Assembly (NCBI GenBank): GCA_022360275.1
Contig: JAKSDC010000056.1
Coordinates: 1-9,078, forward strand
DNA length: 9,078 nucleotides
Source of the DNA: Chlorobiales bacterium
Lineage (GTDB): Bacteria > Bacteroidota > Chlorobiia > Chlorobiales > Chlorobiaceae
Direction of reading: 5' to 3'
Every line of letters starts with the position of its first letter. Position 1 is the stretch's first letter. A program made the translations under genes and the position numbers. Positions 1 through 6,032 of the stretch are shown here, piece by piece. The notes beneath the pieces are model-generated. The model was not told where the DNA came from and did not search any database. It worked only from the letters and a program-made list of their open reading frames with translations.

Positions 1-62
1 ACCACACATTGCAGCGGAAGTCTGAACTGGGAACCAGACCATCCGTGTTCTACATCATATAA
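1..62 (+). CDS. dsrO: DsrO C-terminal tail (partial gene, 5' end outside window)
   Basis: Only the last 19 residues and the TAA stop (60-62) are inside the window. In the third reading frame the tail ends LGTRPSVYYII, which looks like the usual end of the DsrO/PhsB/NrfC type of four-cluster periplasmic ferredoxin. It is immediately followed by dsrP, the order seen in dsrMKJOP clusters, and that context carries most of the assignment. DsrO is the iron-sulfur electron-transfer subunit on the periplasmic face of the DsrMKJOP complex. No cluster-binding cysteines fall within the visible part, so the call is by position and end motif only. The stop overlaps an ATG (TAATG), but the frame that opens there closes after nine codons. 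Confidence 0.7.
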   Translation, partial: HTLQRKSELGTRPSVFYII

Positions 63-71
63 TGATTCCTC

Positions 72-1229
72 ATGATCGAGAAAGCACTTAAAGGAGATCG
101 GATGTACTGGGGCTGGATCGTGCTCCTCCTTGTCATCATTTCGGCAGGCGTCTTTTCCTACATCAATCAGCTGACCACAGGTCTTACCCTTACAGGGATG
201 AGCAGGGATGTCAGTTGGGGCGTCTACATTGCACAATTCACGTTTCTTGTCGGTGTTGCGGCATCTGCCGTAATGGTTGTTCTGCCCTATTATCTGCACG
301 ATTATAAGGCTTTCGGAAAGATCGTCATCATCGGCGAGTTTCTTGCGGTCGCGGCAACGATAATGTGTGTCTTGTTTATACTTGCCGATCTCGGCCGTCC
401 GGACAGGGTACTTAATGTTATACTCTATCCGACGCCGAACTCGATGTTGTTCTGGGATGCCACGGTTCTTAACGGCTATCTGCTGCTGAATATCGTCAGC
501 GGCTGGGCGGTCCTTGGCGCAGAAAGAAAAGGCGTGCCTCCGCCAAAATGGGTCAAACCCGTCATTTACCTTTCCATTCCTTGGGCGATCAGTATCCATA
601 CTGTGACGGCGTTTTTGTATGCAGGTTTGCCCGGCAGACATCTCTGGCTGACTGCTGTGCTTGCTCCCCGTTTTCTTGCTTCGGCTTTCGCGGCAGGCCC
701 GGCGATTTTGATTCTTGTGTCATACATTCTCAAGAAAACAACCGGATTTGATGCAGGAAAGCAGGCCATAAACAAGCTTTCGGTCATCGTAACCTATGCG
801 GCGATCCTAAATTTCTTCCTGCTGGGGATGGAGTTTTTCACGGCTTTTTACAGCAACATACCAGGCCACATGCATGGTCTCCAGTACCTGTTTTTCGGAC
901 TTCATGGTGAAGGCCAGCTTGTTCCCTGGATGCGGTTGTCGATCATTGTGGGCCTCGGTTCGCTGCTTGTGCTTTTGATTCCCAAGCTGAGGACGTCTTC
1001 TCCATGGCTGATTGCTGCATGCATCGGTATCGTCGTTTCGATATGGATAGACAAGGGGGTCGGTCTCATTATCGGTGGCTTTGTTCCTTCACCGCTTGAA
1101 GAGATCGTCGGGTACATACCGAACCTTAACGAAATAATGATAACCATCGGGATCTGGTCAATCGGTATTCTGATCCTGACCGTGCTGCTGAAGGTTGCCA
1201 TTGCGGTGAAAACACAGGATCAGGCGTGA
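72..1229 (+). CDS. dsrP: DsrP, NrfD/PsrC-family integral membrane subunit of the DsrMKJOP complex
   Basis: A 385-residue polytopic protein of the NrfD/PsrC family. Ten hydrophobic segments can be drawn at about residues 14-34, 50-75, 83-106, 124-149, 162-185, 192-220, 235-261, 286-304, 311-337 and 352-379, as expected for DsrP rather than the shorter NrfD. The stretch TGMSRDVSWGVYIAQFTFLVG (41-61) and the LADLGRPDR loop (104-112) are family hallmarks. DsrP exchanges electrons between the quinone pool and DsrO/DsrJ on the outer face of the membrane; in a sulfur oxidiser this drains electrons from reverse DsrAB. The gene follows dsrO after nine bases. The 72 start gives an N-terminus (MIEKALKG) that I recall as typical of the family, but an in-frame ATG at 102 has the better ribosome binding site. 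A strong terminator follows. Confidence 0.93.
   Translation: MIEKALKGDRMYWGWIVLLLVIISAGVFSYINQLTTGLTLTGMSRDVSWGVYIAQFTFLVGVAASAVMVVLPYYLHDYKAFGKIVIIGEFLAVAATIMCVLFILADLGRPDRVLNVILYPTPNSMLFWDATVLNGYLLLNIVSGWAVLGAERKGVPPPKWVKPVIYLSIPWAISIHTVTAFLYAGLPGRHLWLTAVLAPRFLASAFAAGPAILILVSYILKKTTGFDAGKQAINKLSVIVTYAAILNFFLLGMEFFTAFYSNIPGHMHGLQYLFFGLHGEGQLVPWMRLSIIVGLGSLLVLLIPKLRTSSPWLIAACIGIVVSIWIDKGVGLIIGGFVPSPLEEIVGYIPNLNEIMITIGIWSIGILILTVLLKVAIAVKTQDQA
90..97 (+). promoter_or_regulatory. Strong Shine-Dalgarno that questions the dsrP start
   Basis: AAAGGAGA ends five bases before the in-frame ATG at 102, a textbook spacing, whereas the ATG at 72 has no purine-rich site in front of it and would depend on coupling to the dsrO stop at 60-62. 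Starting at 102 would remove ten residues and leave a protein beginning MYWGWIVLLL, directly at the first membrane helix. Family resemblance of residues 1-10 argues for 72, the ribosome site for 102; both cannot be settled from sequence alone. Confidence 0.5.
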
Positions 1230-1277
1230 TGGACTGCTGATAGAGATGTGAAGCTATTGCTGTCGGACAGACAGCCG

Positions 1278-1316
1278 AAAAGCCCGAGATGTGAGTCGGG
1301 CTTTTTTCTTTCTTTT
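1278..1316 (+). terminator. Rho-independent terminator after dsrP
   Basis: AAAAGCCCGA (1278-1287) pairs perfectly with TCGGGCTTTT (1296-1305) around an eight-base loop, and a T-rich tract (six T, then C-TT-T-C-TTTT) runs to 1316. It begins 48 bases after the dsrP stop. This is the clearest terminator in the window and would separate, or at least attenuate, transcription of dsrV and dsrW from the upstream dsr genes. Confidence 0.9.
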
Positions 1317-1353
1317 ATATACATGCAACATAATGTGAAAAGCTCAATTCAGG

Positions 1354-1800
1354 ATGAAAGTTTTTTTACCGGTCAACGTCAGGATAGACGACAAAAAAAT
1401 TCTCTTTGTCGGAGGTGGCAACATCGCTATGCACAAGATACAGACCGTCGAACTGTATACACGGAACATTACCGTCGTCGCTCCCGAGATACATGACGAA
1501 CTGAAGGGCAGGGGATTTGAACTTGTCTGCAAGGAGTACGAAGAAGGGGATCTCGACGGTTTTTTTCTTGTTTATGCGGCTACAGACAGCATCGAGGTAA
1601 ATCGCAGGATAAAAAAAGATGCTGCAGCGCGGGGCATTATGGTCAATGTTGTCGATAACAGGGAACTTTCGGATTTTATTTCACCGGCAATTTTTAAAGA
1701 AGAAGAGATGACCGTTGCAATCTCGTCAAACGGACAGAATGTAAAAAAAGCCGTTGCGTGGAGGAACAGGATAAGGGAAGTGCTGGAGAAGAGGGAGTAA
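1354..1800 (+). CDS. dsrV: DsrV, minimal precorrin-2 dehydrogenase (CysG/Met8 NAD-binding domain)
   Basis: 148 residues matching the N-terminal NAD-binding domain of siroheme synthase (CysG, Met8, SirC). The Rossmann glycines are at 20-22 (VGGGNIA), the ATD of the second nucleotide contact at 76-78, and NVVD...DFISPAIF at 98-114. Asp101 aligns with the catalytic aspartate of this family (Asp104 in Salmonella CysG, from memory). The role is NAD-dependent oxidation of precorrin-2 to sirohydrochlorin on the way to siroheme, the cofactor of DsrAB. The protein stops soon after AISSNGQN (122-129), so it lacks the roughly 50-60-residue helical dimerisation region of Met8-like proteins. The start at 1354 is the only ATG possible, as an in-frame stop lies at 1336-1338; the ribosome site (AGG touching the ATG) is poor. 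A possible -10 (CATAAT, 1329-1334) lies just downstream of the terminator, with only a weak -35. dsrW follows after 93 bases. Confidence 0.9.
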   Translation: MKVFLPVNVRIDDKKILFVGGGNIAMHKIQTVELYTRNITVVAPEIHDELKGRGFELVCKEYEEGDLDGFFLVYAATDSIEVNRRIKKDAAARGIMVNVVDNRELSDFISPAIFKEEEMTVAISSNGQNVKKAVAWRNRIREVLEKRE

Positions 1801-1893
1801 GGAGCCAGGAGTAGCTCACTTCGTTCGCAGGCGCAAGGAGGGTGGGGAGACCAGCCGATCACTAATCACTATTAATAATTATTACAGGAAATA

Positions 1894-3249
1894 ATGAACG
1901 AGAAGAACGGATACGTCTATCTCATCGGAGCGGGGCCGGGTGACCCCGGGCTGCTGACTGTGAAGGCCGAAAGGGTACTGCATGAGGTGGACGTGATATT
2001 GTATGACAATCTTGTCAGCGCAGAGTTGGTCGGGCAGTTTGATGCTTTGAAAATTTACACCGGCAAAAGAAAAGACAAACATCATTTTGAGCAGGACGCT
2101 ATAAACGAAGAGATTGTTTCCCATGCACGGCAGGGCAGGAAGGTTGCCCGGTTGAAAGGAGGCGACCCCTATGTTTTCGGCAGGGGAGGTGAAGAGATAG
2201 CGTTTCTGAGGAAACATGGAATCGAGTATGAAATCATCCCCGGGATTACTGCAGCTCATGGTGCAAGTGCCTATACCGAGATACCGCTGACCATCCGGCA
2301 TGTTTCATCGTCCGTGGCATTCTGTACAGGCCACCCCCTGGACAAGATACATGTACCTGATGCGGACACCATTGTGTATTATATGGTGGCATCGTCGGCA
2401 AGCGACGTTGCAAAAACCCTGATAAAGAAAGGAAAAGAAGAAAAAACCAAAGTCGCCATTGTTCAGAATGCAACGAGGTATAATCAGAAAGTATTTGCCG
2501 GGACGCTTGGCGAGCTGAAAAACAGGGACAAAAAGGTTGTCTCACCGGCACTGCTTATTCTGGGTGAAAACATTACCGAGTTTATCGAGGATTACTGGTT
2601 CGGTAAAAAGAAAAGGGTGTTGATGGCCGGGGAAGGTGAGGACAGATACGAAAAAGGAGAGTATGTTATTGTTCGATATCCCTGCAATAACTTCCGGGAC
2701 ATTGACAGAGGGATCATACGTCAAAGGATTGATGATCCTGCGGCAGAGATGATGCTTCTTTTTCCGGACAAGTATGCGGTACGCTGCTTTTGTACCTATT
2801 TGTCGGAGAACAGTATCGATATCCGGGACTTTAATAATGCGGCTCTCTGCCCGGCGGGAACAGATGCTTCCGCTGAGCTTTTGAAACACGGGATGCTTCC
2901 TGACCTGTGTCTCGATGCCTGCACATCAGAAGATATCGTCAGGGAAATGATGGAGTTGGGGATTACCGGTGAGACAGTCGTTATTCCCTGCTCGGGTTTC
3001 ATCAATGAAGATCTCGTCAATAAGTTGACGGCACTGAAAAACAGCGTAGCACTTCTCGATGTCCCTGTTGAAGGGACTTTCGAGAAGGGTGAGAAAATAG
3101 ACCTTGATTTTATTGACGAGATCTTTTTTGCTTCACCGGCGTGTGCTGAAAAATTCAGGCGTCATTACAAGACAATCCCCGAAAAGATTACAGTAACAAC
3201 CGCTGACACAAAAACCCGTGCCGTATATAAAAAGCTTTTTAACCCCTGA
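1894..3249 (+). CDS. dsrW: DsrW, uroporphyrinogen-III C-methyltransferase fused to a HemD-like domain
   Basis: 451 residues in two parts. Residues 5-240 are a SAM-dependent uroporphyrinogen-III methyltransferase (CobA/CysG C-terminal type): VYLIGAGPGDPGLLTVKA (8-25), DVILYDNLVS (33-42), VARLKGGDPYVFGRGGEE (84-101), PGITAAHGASAY (116-127) and TGHP (145-148) are all intact. This half makes precorrin-2, the substrate of the protein encoded just upstream. Residues 245-451 resemble uroporphyrinogen-III synthase (HemD): two alternating alpha/beta lobes, with LLFPDKYAVRCFCTYL (288-303), ALCPAGTDASAELLKHG (317-333) and EIFFASPACAEKFRRHY (409-425) at the places where HemD carries its FTS-type and G-T motifs. 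HemD is weakly conserved in general, and here the usual first FTS is LFPD, so activity of this half is uncertain. A purine-rich AGGAAA lies a suitable distance before the ATG. The two dsrVW genes together cover uroporphyrinogen-III to sirohydrochlorin. Confidence 0.9.
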   Translation: MNEKNGYVYLIGAGPGDPGLLTVKAERVLHEVDVILYDNLVSAELVGQFDALKIYTGKRKDKHHFEQDAINEEIVSHARQGRKVARLKGGDPYVFGRGGEEIAFLRKHGIEYEIIPGITAAHGASAYTEIPLTIRHVSSSVAFCTGHPLDKIHVPDADTIVYYMVASSASDVAKTLIKKGKEEKTKVAIVQNATRYNQKVFAGTLGELKNRDKKVVSPALLILGENITEFIEDYWFGKKKRVLMAGEGEDRYEKGEYVIVRYPCNNFRDIDRGIIRQRIDDPAAEMMLLFPDKYAVRCFCTYLSENSIDIRDFNNAALCPAGTDASAELLKHGMLPDLCLDACTSEDIVREMMELGITGETVVIPCSGFINEDLVNKLTALKNSVALLDVPVEGTFEKGEKIDLDFIDEIFFASPACAEKFRRHYKTIPEKITVTTADTKTRAVYKKLFNP

Positions 3250-3264
3250 ACACCGACAGGTGTT
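3249..3264 (+). terminator. Small hairpin at the dsrW stop, doubtful terminator
   Basis: AACACC (3249-3254) pairs with GGTGTT (3259-3264) around GACA, beginning on the last base of the dsrW stop codon. No T-tract follows, so it is at best a weak or factor-dependent terminator, or an mRNA 3'-end structure. No better candidate exists between dsrW and the next gene. Confidence 0.3.
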
Positions 3265-3371
3265 TGAGAGCTGCCCGGCTTGATGGTTAAATCGTTTCCC
3301 CTCTTTCTGAAAAAAAACTATATTTCCGTGTTTTTTATCCAACGGGCGATAGTGTGTTCGGATAAAGGGTT

Positions 3372-3389
3372 ACTGTCAGCTGTGACAGT
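3372..3389 (+). promoter_or_regulatory. 18-base perfect dyad, candidate operator
   Basis: ACTGTCA-GCTG-TGACAGT is a perfect seven-base inverted repeat around four bases, ending 27 bases before the first ATG of the small membrane protein gene. There is no T-run, so it does not look like a terminator. As DNA it has the size and symmetry of a dimeric-repressor or activator site; as RNA it would form a hairpin just before the putative ribosome site at 3390-3395. No convincing -35/-10 pair was found around it, and no regulator gene is in the window. Confidence 0.4.
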
Positions 3390-3399
3390 GAAGGTACGC

Positions 3400-3420
3400 A
3401 TGATTAAACCAATTACATGA
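3400..3420 (+). other. Possible six-codon leader ORF (MIKPIT) overlapping the next start
   Basis: GAAGGT (3390-3395) precedes an ATG at 3400 that opens a six-codon frame ending TGA at 3418-3420. That stop overlaps the tandem ATGs (3417, 3420) of the 83-residue membrane protein gene, which has no good ribosome site of its own. The layout is what translational coupling would need. It is a short frame and could arise by chance. Confidence 0.25.
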
Positions 3421-3668
3421 TGGCAAGTACAAGCGTTACAAAAAAGAAGCCCTATCTGCAGACAATACTGTTCGGTGCACTTTCACTTGCATCGTACATA
3501 GTACTGTTCACGCATGAAGAATGGGTCACTGACAATTTTACCAGAGGGGGATACTATGTTGTTTATCCGATAGTTACAGCTTTCTGGTTTTCATTTATTC
3601 ACGGTGCGTTCGGAAGTAATCTCCTGAGTGCTCTGGGGCTTGAAGCAAAAGTGACAAAAAAGAAATAG
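3417..3668 (+). CDS. Small two-helix membrane protein, companion of the TauE-type permease
   Basis: 83 residues with two hydrophobic segments, about 13-31 (LQTILFGALSLASYIVLF) and 46-66 (YYVVYPIVTAFWFSFIHGAF). A lysine cluster at the N-terminus (9-11) and another at the C-terminus (79-83) predict both ends in the cytoplasm, joined by a short outside loop (EEWVTDNFTRGG). I do not recognise a named family. My impression is that similar small proteins occur next to TauE-type permease genes in sulfate-metabolising bacteria, but that needs a search. It precedes the permease gene by 52 bases on the same strand, suggesting shared transcription and perhaps a partner or stabilising role in the membrane. 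ATG at 3417 and 3420 are both possible; neither has a clear Shine-Dalgarno. The gene is real rather than a shadow: no better frame competes and the hydrophobic pattern is coherent. Confidence 0.8.
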   Translation: MMASTSVTKKKPYLQTILFGALSLASYIVLFTHEEWVTDNFTRGGYYVVYPIVTAFWFSFIHGAFGSNLLSALGLEAKVTKKK

Positions 3669-3706
3669 TATCAAGGTATTTCTGCATTCAATCGAAATGA
3701 TCAAAA

Positions 3707-3712
3707 GGGGAG
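3707..3712 (+). promoter_or_regulatory. Ribosome binding site that sets the permease start
   Basis: GGGGAG ends eight bases before the ATG at 3721. The upstream in-frame ATG at 3697 would place this site inside the coding region and would add eight residues including two basic ones and a cysteine before a normal signal peptide. The site therefore favours 3721. Confidence 0.7.
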
Positions 3713-3720
3713 TTTGTGTA

Positions 3721-5052
3721 ATGAGGATTTTTTCTGCTCTTGTTCTGACTTTGTTTATACTGGTTTCGGCGTCAACAGCGGTTTTTGCCGGGGGAGGGGG
3801 CCCTTCAAAAAACTTCACGAAAGGTGTTTTTCTTGAAGTGGACAAAGTGGCGGGAACGGCTGTTTTTCAGGCTTCAGACTCCGATGTGCCGGAAACACTG
3901 ATGCTGGGGGAGGACGTCGATGCCGGGAAGATCTCTTTGGATCAGAAAGTTATGGTTACACTGCAGGAAAAAGAGGGCGGGGTTTATGCAAGCAACATTG
4001 AGATCATGTTTCTGGACCTATCGGTATCCAAGTTCATCACACTTATGGTTGTCGGTCTCGTCGGTGGTATGCTGAGCGGTTTCATCGGATCAGGGGGCGC
4101 ATTTGTGCTCACTCCTTCCATGATGTCTTTGGGCGTCCCGGGGGCTATAGCTGTCGCAAGCAACATGTGCCATAAATTTCCCAAGGCGCTTGTTGGAACC
4201 TACAAAAGATACAAATACGGCCAGGTGGATGTGAAACTTGGACTGGTGATGGCATTTTCAGCCATCTTCGGTGTACAGGTGGGTGTAACGGTCCAGAAAG
4301 CGATTCTGAATGCATGGGGTAATGCAGGCTCCAATCTCTATGTGAGTCTTGTGTTCGTGGTAGTACTCGTGGTTGTCGGAGGTTATGTGTTTCGTGATGC
4401 CATCAGGCTTGCAAAACACGATGCCGATGATAAAATCTCTCCACTTGCACTGAAACTGCAGCAGCTTAACATTCCGCCGATGATGCACTTCAAGACCGCA
4501 GGCGTAAGGATTTCCGCATGGGTAACACTGCCTCTTGGTTTTGCCACGGGCATGCTGGCCGCAACGATTGCCGTCGGTGGTTTTATCGGTGTTCCCGGTA
4601 TGATCTATGTCGTAGGGGCATCGGCAATGGTTGCAAGTGCAACGGAACTGCTCATTGCATTCGTAATGGGCACATGGGGTTCTATCCAGTGGGGATTGAG
4701 CGGGCTTATTGATATACGGCTGACGTTGCTTATTCTCTCTACTTCACTTATAGGAGTACAATTGGGCGCTCTGGGCACAACATATGTCAAGGACTATGCT
4801 ATCAAGCTCGTCATGGCTTCTGTAATGCTGATTGTTGCAATAAGCAGGGGTGCCAAAATACCTGGCTATCTGGGAGACCTCGGATTGATAGCGCCTCTTG
4901 GGACCGCTACGGCGTCCGTACTTGACTTCATCAGTTTCTGGGCGCTTGTTGCTGCCCTGGGTACGGCCGGTGTGATCATAACGGCAGCCATGGTCACGGG
5001 GATGATGAAAGCAAGGAGAGAAGAAAAGGCTCTCGCCACGGAGGAGGTATAA
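3721..5052 (+). CDS. TauE/SafE-family permease with signal peptide and extra N-terminal domain; putative sulfite exporter
   Basis: 443 residues from the preferred start. Residues 1-23 form a signal peptide (MRIFSALVLTLFILVSASTA then VFA, cleavage before the glycine run 24-27). Residues 24-98 are a soluble, beta-rich-looking segment, probably extracytoplasmic. From about 103 the protein is polytopic and has the two half-repeats of TauE/SafE: GGMLSGFIGSGGAFVLTPSM (115-134) and GFATGMLAATIAVGGFIG (273-290), with a conserved-looking ASNMCHKFPKA (146-156) after the first. A loop at 228-258 separates the halves; the last helix is about 404-427. Family members export organic or inorganic sulfur anions such as sulfite or sulfoacetate; sulfite is inferred here from the dsr, sat and apr neighbours. 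The length exceeds the usual 250-300 residues because of the front domain and inserted loop. The next gene's ribosome site lies inside its 3' end, so the pair is co-transcribed. Confidence 0.88.
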   Translation: MRIFSALVLTLFILVSASTAVFAGGGGPSKNFTKGVFLEVDKVAGTAVFQASDSDVPETLMLGEDVDAGKISLDQKVMVTLQEKEGGVYASNIEIMFLDLSVSKFITLMVVGLVGGMLSGFIGSGGAFVLTPSMMSLGVPGAIAVASNMCHKFPKALVGTYKRYKYGQVDVKLGLVMAFSAIFGVQVGVTVQKAILNAWGNAGSNLYVSLVFVVVLVVVGGYVFRDAIRLAKHDADDKISPLALKLQQLNIPPMMHFKTAGVRISAWVTLPLGFATGMLAATIAVGGFIGVPGMIYVVGASAMVASATELLIAFVMGTWGSIQWGLSGLIDIRLTLLILSTSLIGVQLGALGTTYVKDYAIKLVMASVMLIVAISRGAKIPGYLGDLGLIAPLGTATASVLDFISFWALVAALGTAGVIITAAMVTGMMKARREEKALATEEV

Positions 5053-5056
5053 TATC

Positions 5057-5917
5057 ATGGGAAGATATGCAAGAATCCTTGTTGCATATGATGGTTCAGA
5101 ATCCGGAAAGAATGCCCTGAAACAGGCAATAAAACTTGCACGTGAAGAACAGGCGGTTCTGGGGGCTTTGTCGGTTCTGCCGTCATATGAAGGCAATATT
5201 GAGTTTATCGGCGTCAAGGACATAGAAGGTGTTCTCAGAGGTCCGATGGAAAAAATGGGGGCCGAGGTGAATGAAATTGCTTCCGCTGAAAACGCTTCAG
5301 TTGAAATGTTCGTAGAACATGGCAAGGCTTATGAGCAGATCATTGCAAAAGCCGAAACCGGTGCATACGATCTTATTGTTATGGGACGAAGAGGTATCCA
5401 TCGTTCTGCAAGAATGCTTATCGGAAGTGTTACTTCAAGGGTTATCGGACATACCGGCAAGGATGTTCTTGTCGTACCAAGAGAAGCGCAAGCGGAATGG
5501 AAGCATATCGCTGTTGCCGTTGATGATTCGGAGTGCAGCCGTGCGGCGGTTGACAGAGCGATCTCTTTCGCCAAAGCTTACAATGGCGTTATTACCGCTG
5601 TTTCTGGAGTTGACCTTGCAGATGAGTTTTATGCGGAAGTACCGGAAGCGGTAGAACAGATGGTGGGCAAAGCTGAATCATCTCTTGACGAGATGAGAAA
5701 GGTGGCAGAGAAAGAAGGGGTCGTTACGGAGGTTGCCATAAAAGAAGGGAAGGCTTATGACGCGGTTTTGGAAGTTGTGGAAGAAAAGGGCTGTGATGTG
5801 ATTTTTATGGGAAGTCATGGGAGAACAGGTCTTAAAAAACTGATTATGGGAAGCGTCACTGAAAAAGTTATCGGGCATGCAGGGTGCCCGGTAATGGTGG
5901 CCAAACATCGTGATTGA
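5057..5917 (+). CDS. Tandem-domain universal stress protein (UspA family)
   Basis: 286 residues made of two Usp domains, about 1-143 and 147-286. Each has the ATP-binding pattern G-x2-G-x9-G-(S/T): 110-124 (GRRGIHRSARMLIGS) and 252-266 (GSHGRTGLKKLIMGS). Each also has an early acidic residue after the first strand (YDGS at 11-14, VDDS at 155-158). Both halves therefore look able to bind ATP, unlike tandem Usps where one half has lost the motif. The ribosome site GAGGAGGT (5041-5048) lies in the end of the permease gene and the intergenic gap is four bases, so the two are translationally linked. Usp proteins often sit beside transporters as cytosolic nucleotide-sensing partners; that role here is inferred. 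No clear terminator follows the stop; an ATAAAG-TC-CTTTAT repeat has too short a loop. Confidence 0.93.
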   Translation: MGRYARILVAYDGSESGKNALKQAIKLAREEQAVLGALSVLPSYEGNIEFIGVKDIEGVLRGPMEKMGAEVNEIASAENASVEMFVEHGKAYEQIIAKAETGAYDLIVMGRRGIHRSARMLIGSVTSRVIGHTGKDVLVVPREAQAEWKHIAVAVDDSECSRAAVDRAISFAKAYNGVITAVSGVDLADEFYAEVPEAVEQMVGKAESSLDEMRKVAEKEGVVTEVAIKEGKAYDAVLEVVEEKGCDVIFMGSHGRTGLKKLIMGSVTEKVIGHAGCPVMVAKHRD

Positions 5918-6032
5918 TAAAGTCCTTTATTTCTGAAATTGTCCGGATGTGTTTGAGGGCGTTGAGTTCGATTGAGCGGCCATGTTTCTTGAGTACGCGG
6001 CAGATGCCGATAGACAGTTTTTTATGTAACAT
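5868..6032 (-). pseudogene. Possible decayed coding fragment on the minus strand
   Basis: On the minus strand a 54-codon frame runs from an ATG at 6032 to a TAA at 5868, overlapping the end of the Usp gene. Its central part (6017 down to about 5938) reads LSIGICRVLKKHGRSIELNA and onward to LKHIRTISEI. About two thirds of those codons end in G or C, mostly C, while the flanking sequence is AT-rich. This looks like a piece of a once-translated basic protein, for example the end of a lost transposase or other mobile gene. I could not name a family. There is no Shine-Dalgarno at the ATG, and the part overlapping the Usp gene is probably fortuitous. Confidence 0.25.

Noticed and set aside
62..91. 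Nine-codon frame starting at the ATG that overlaps the dsrO stop
   Set aside because: Too short and without its own signal; the TAATG overlap is likely chance.
3697..3720. Upstream start for the TauE-type permease
   Set aside because: The ribosome site falls between this ATG and the one at 3721, and the later start gives a cleaner signal peptide.
4744..5325. Minus-strand open frame of 193 codons across the permease/Usp junction
   Set aside because: It is antisense to two well-supported genes, with irregular composition and no motif.
5911..5932. ATAAAG-TC-CTTTAT as a terminator after the Usp gene
   Set aside because: The loop would be only two bases, the stem is AT-rich and no useful T-tract follows.
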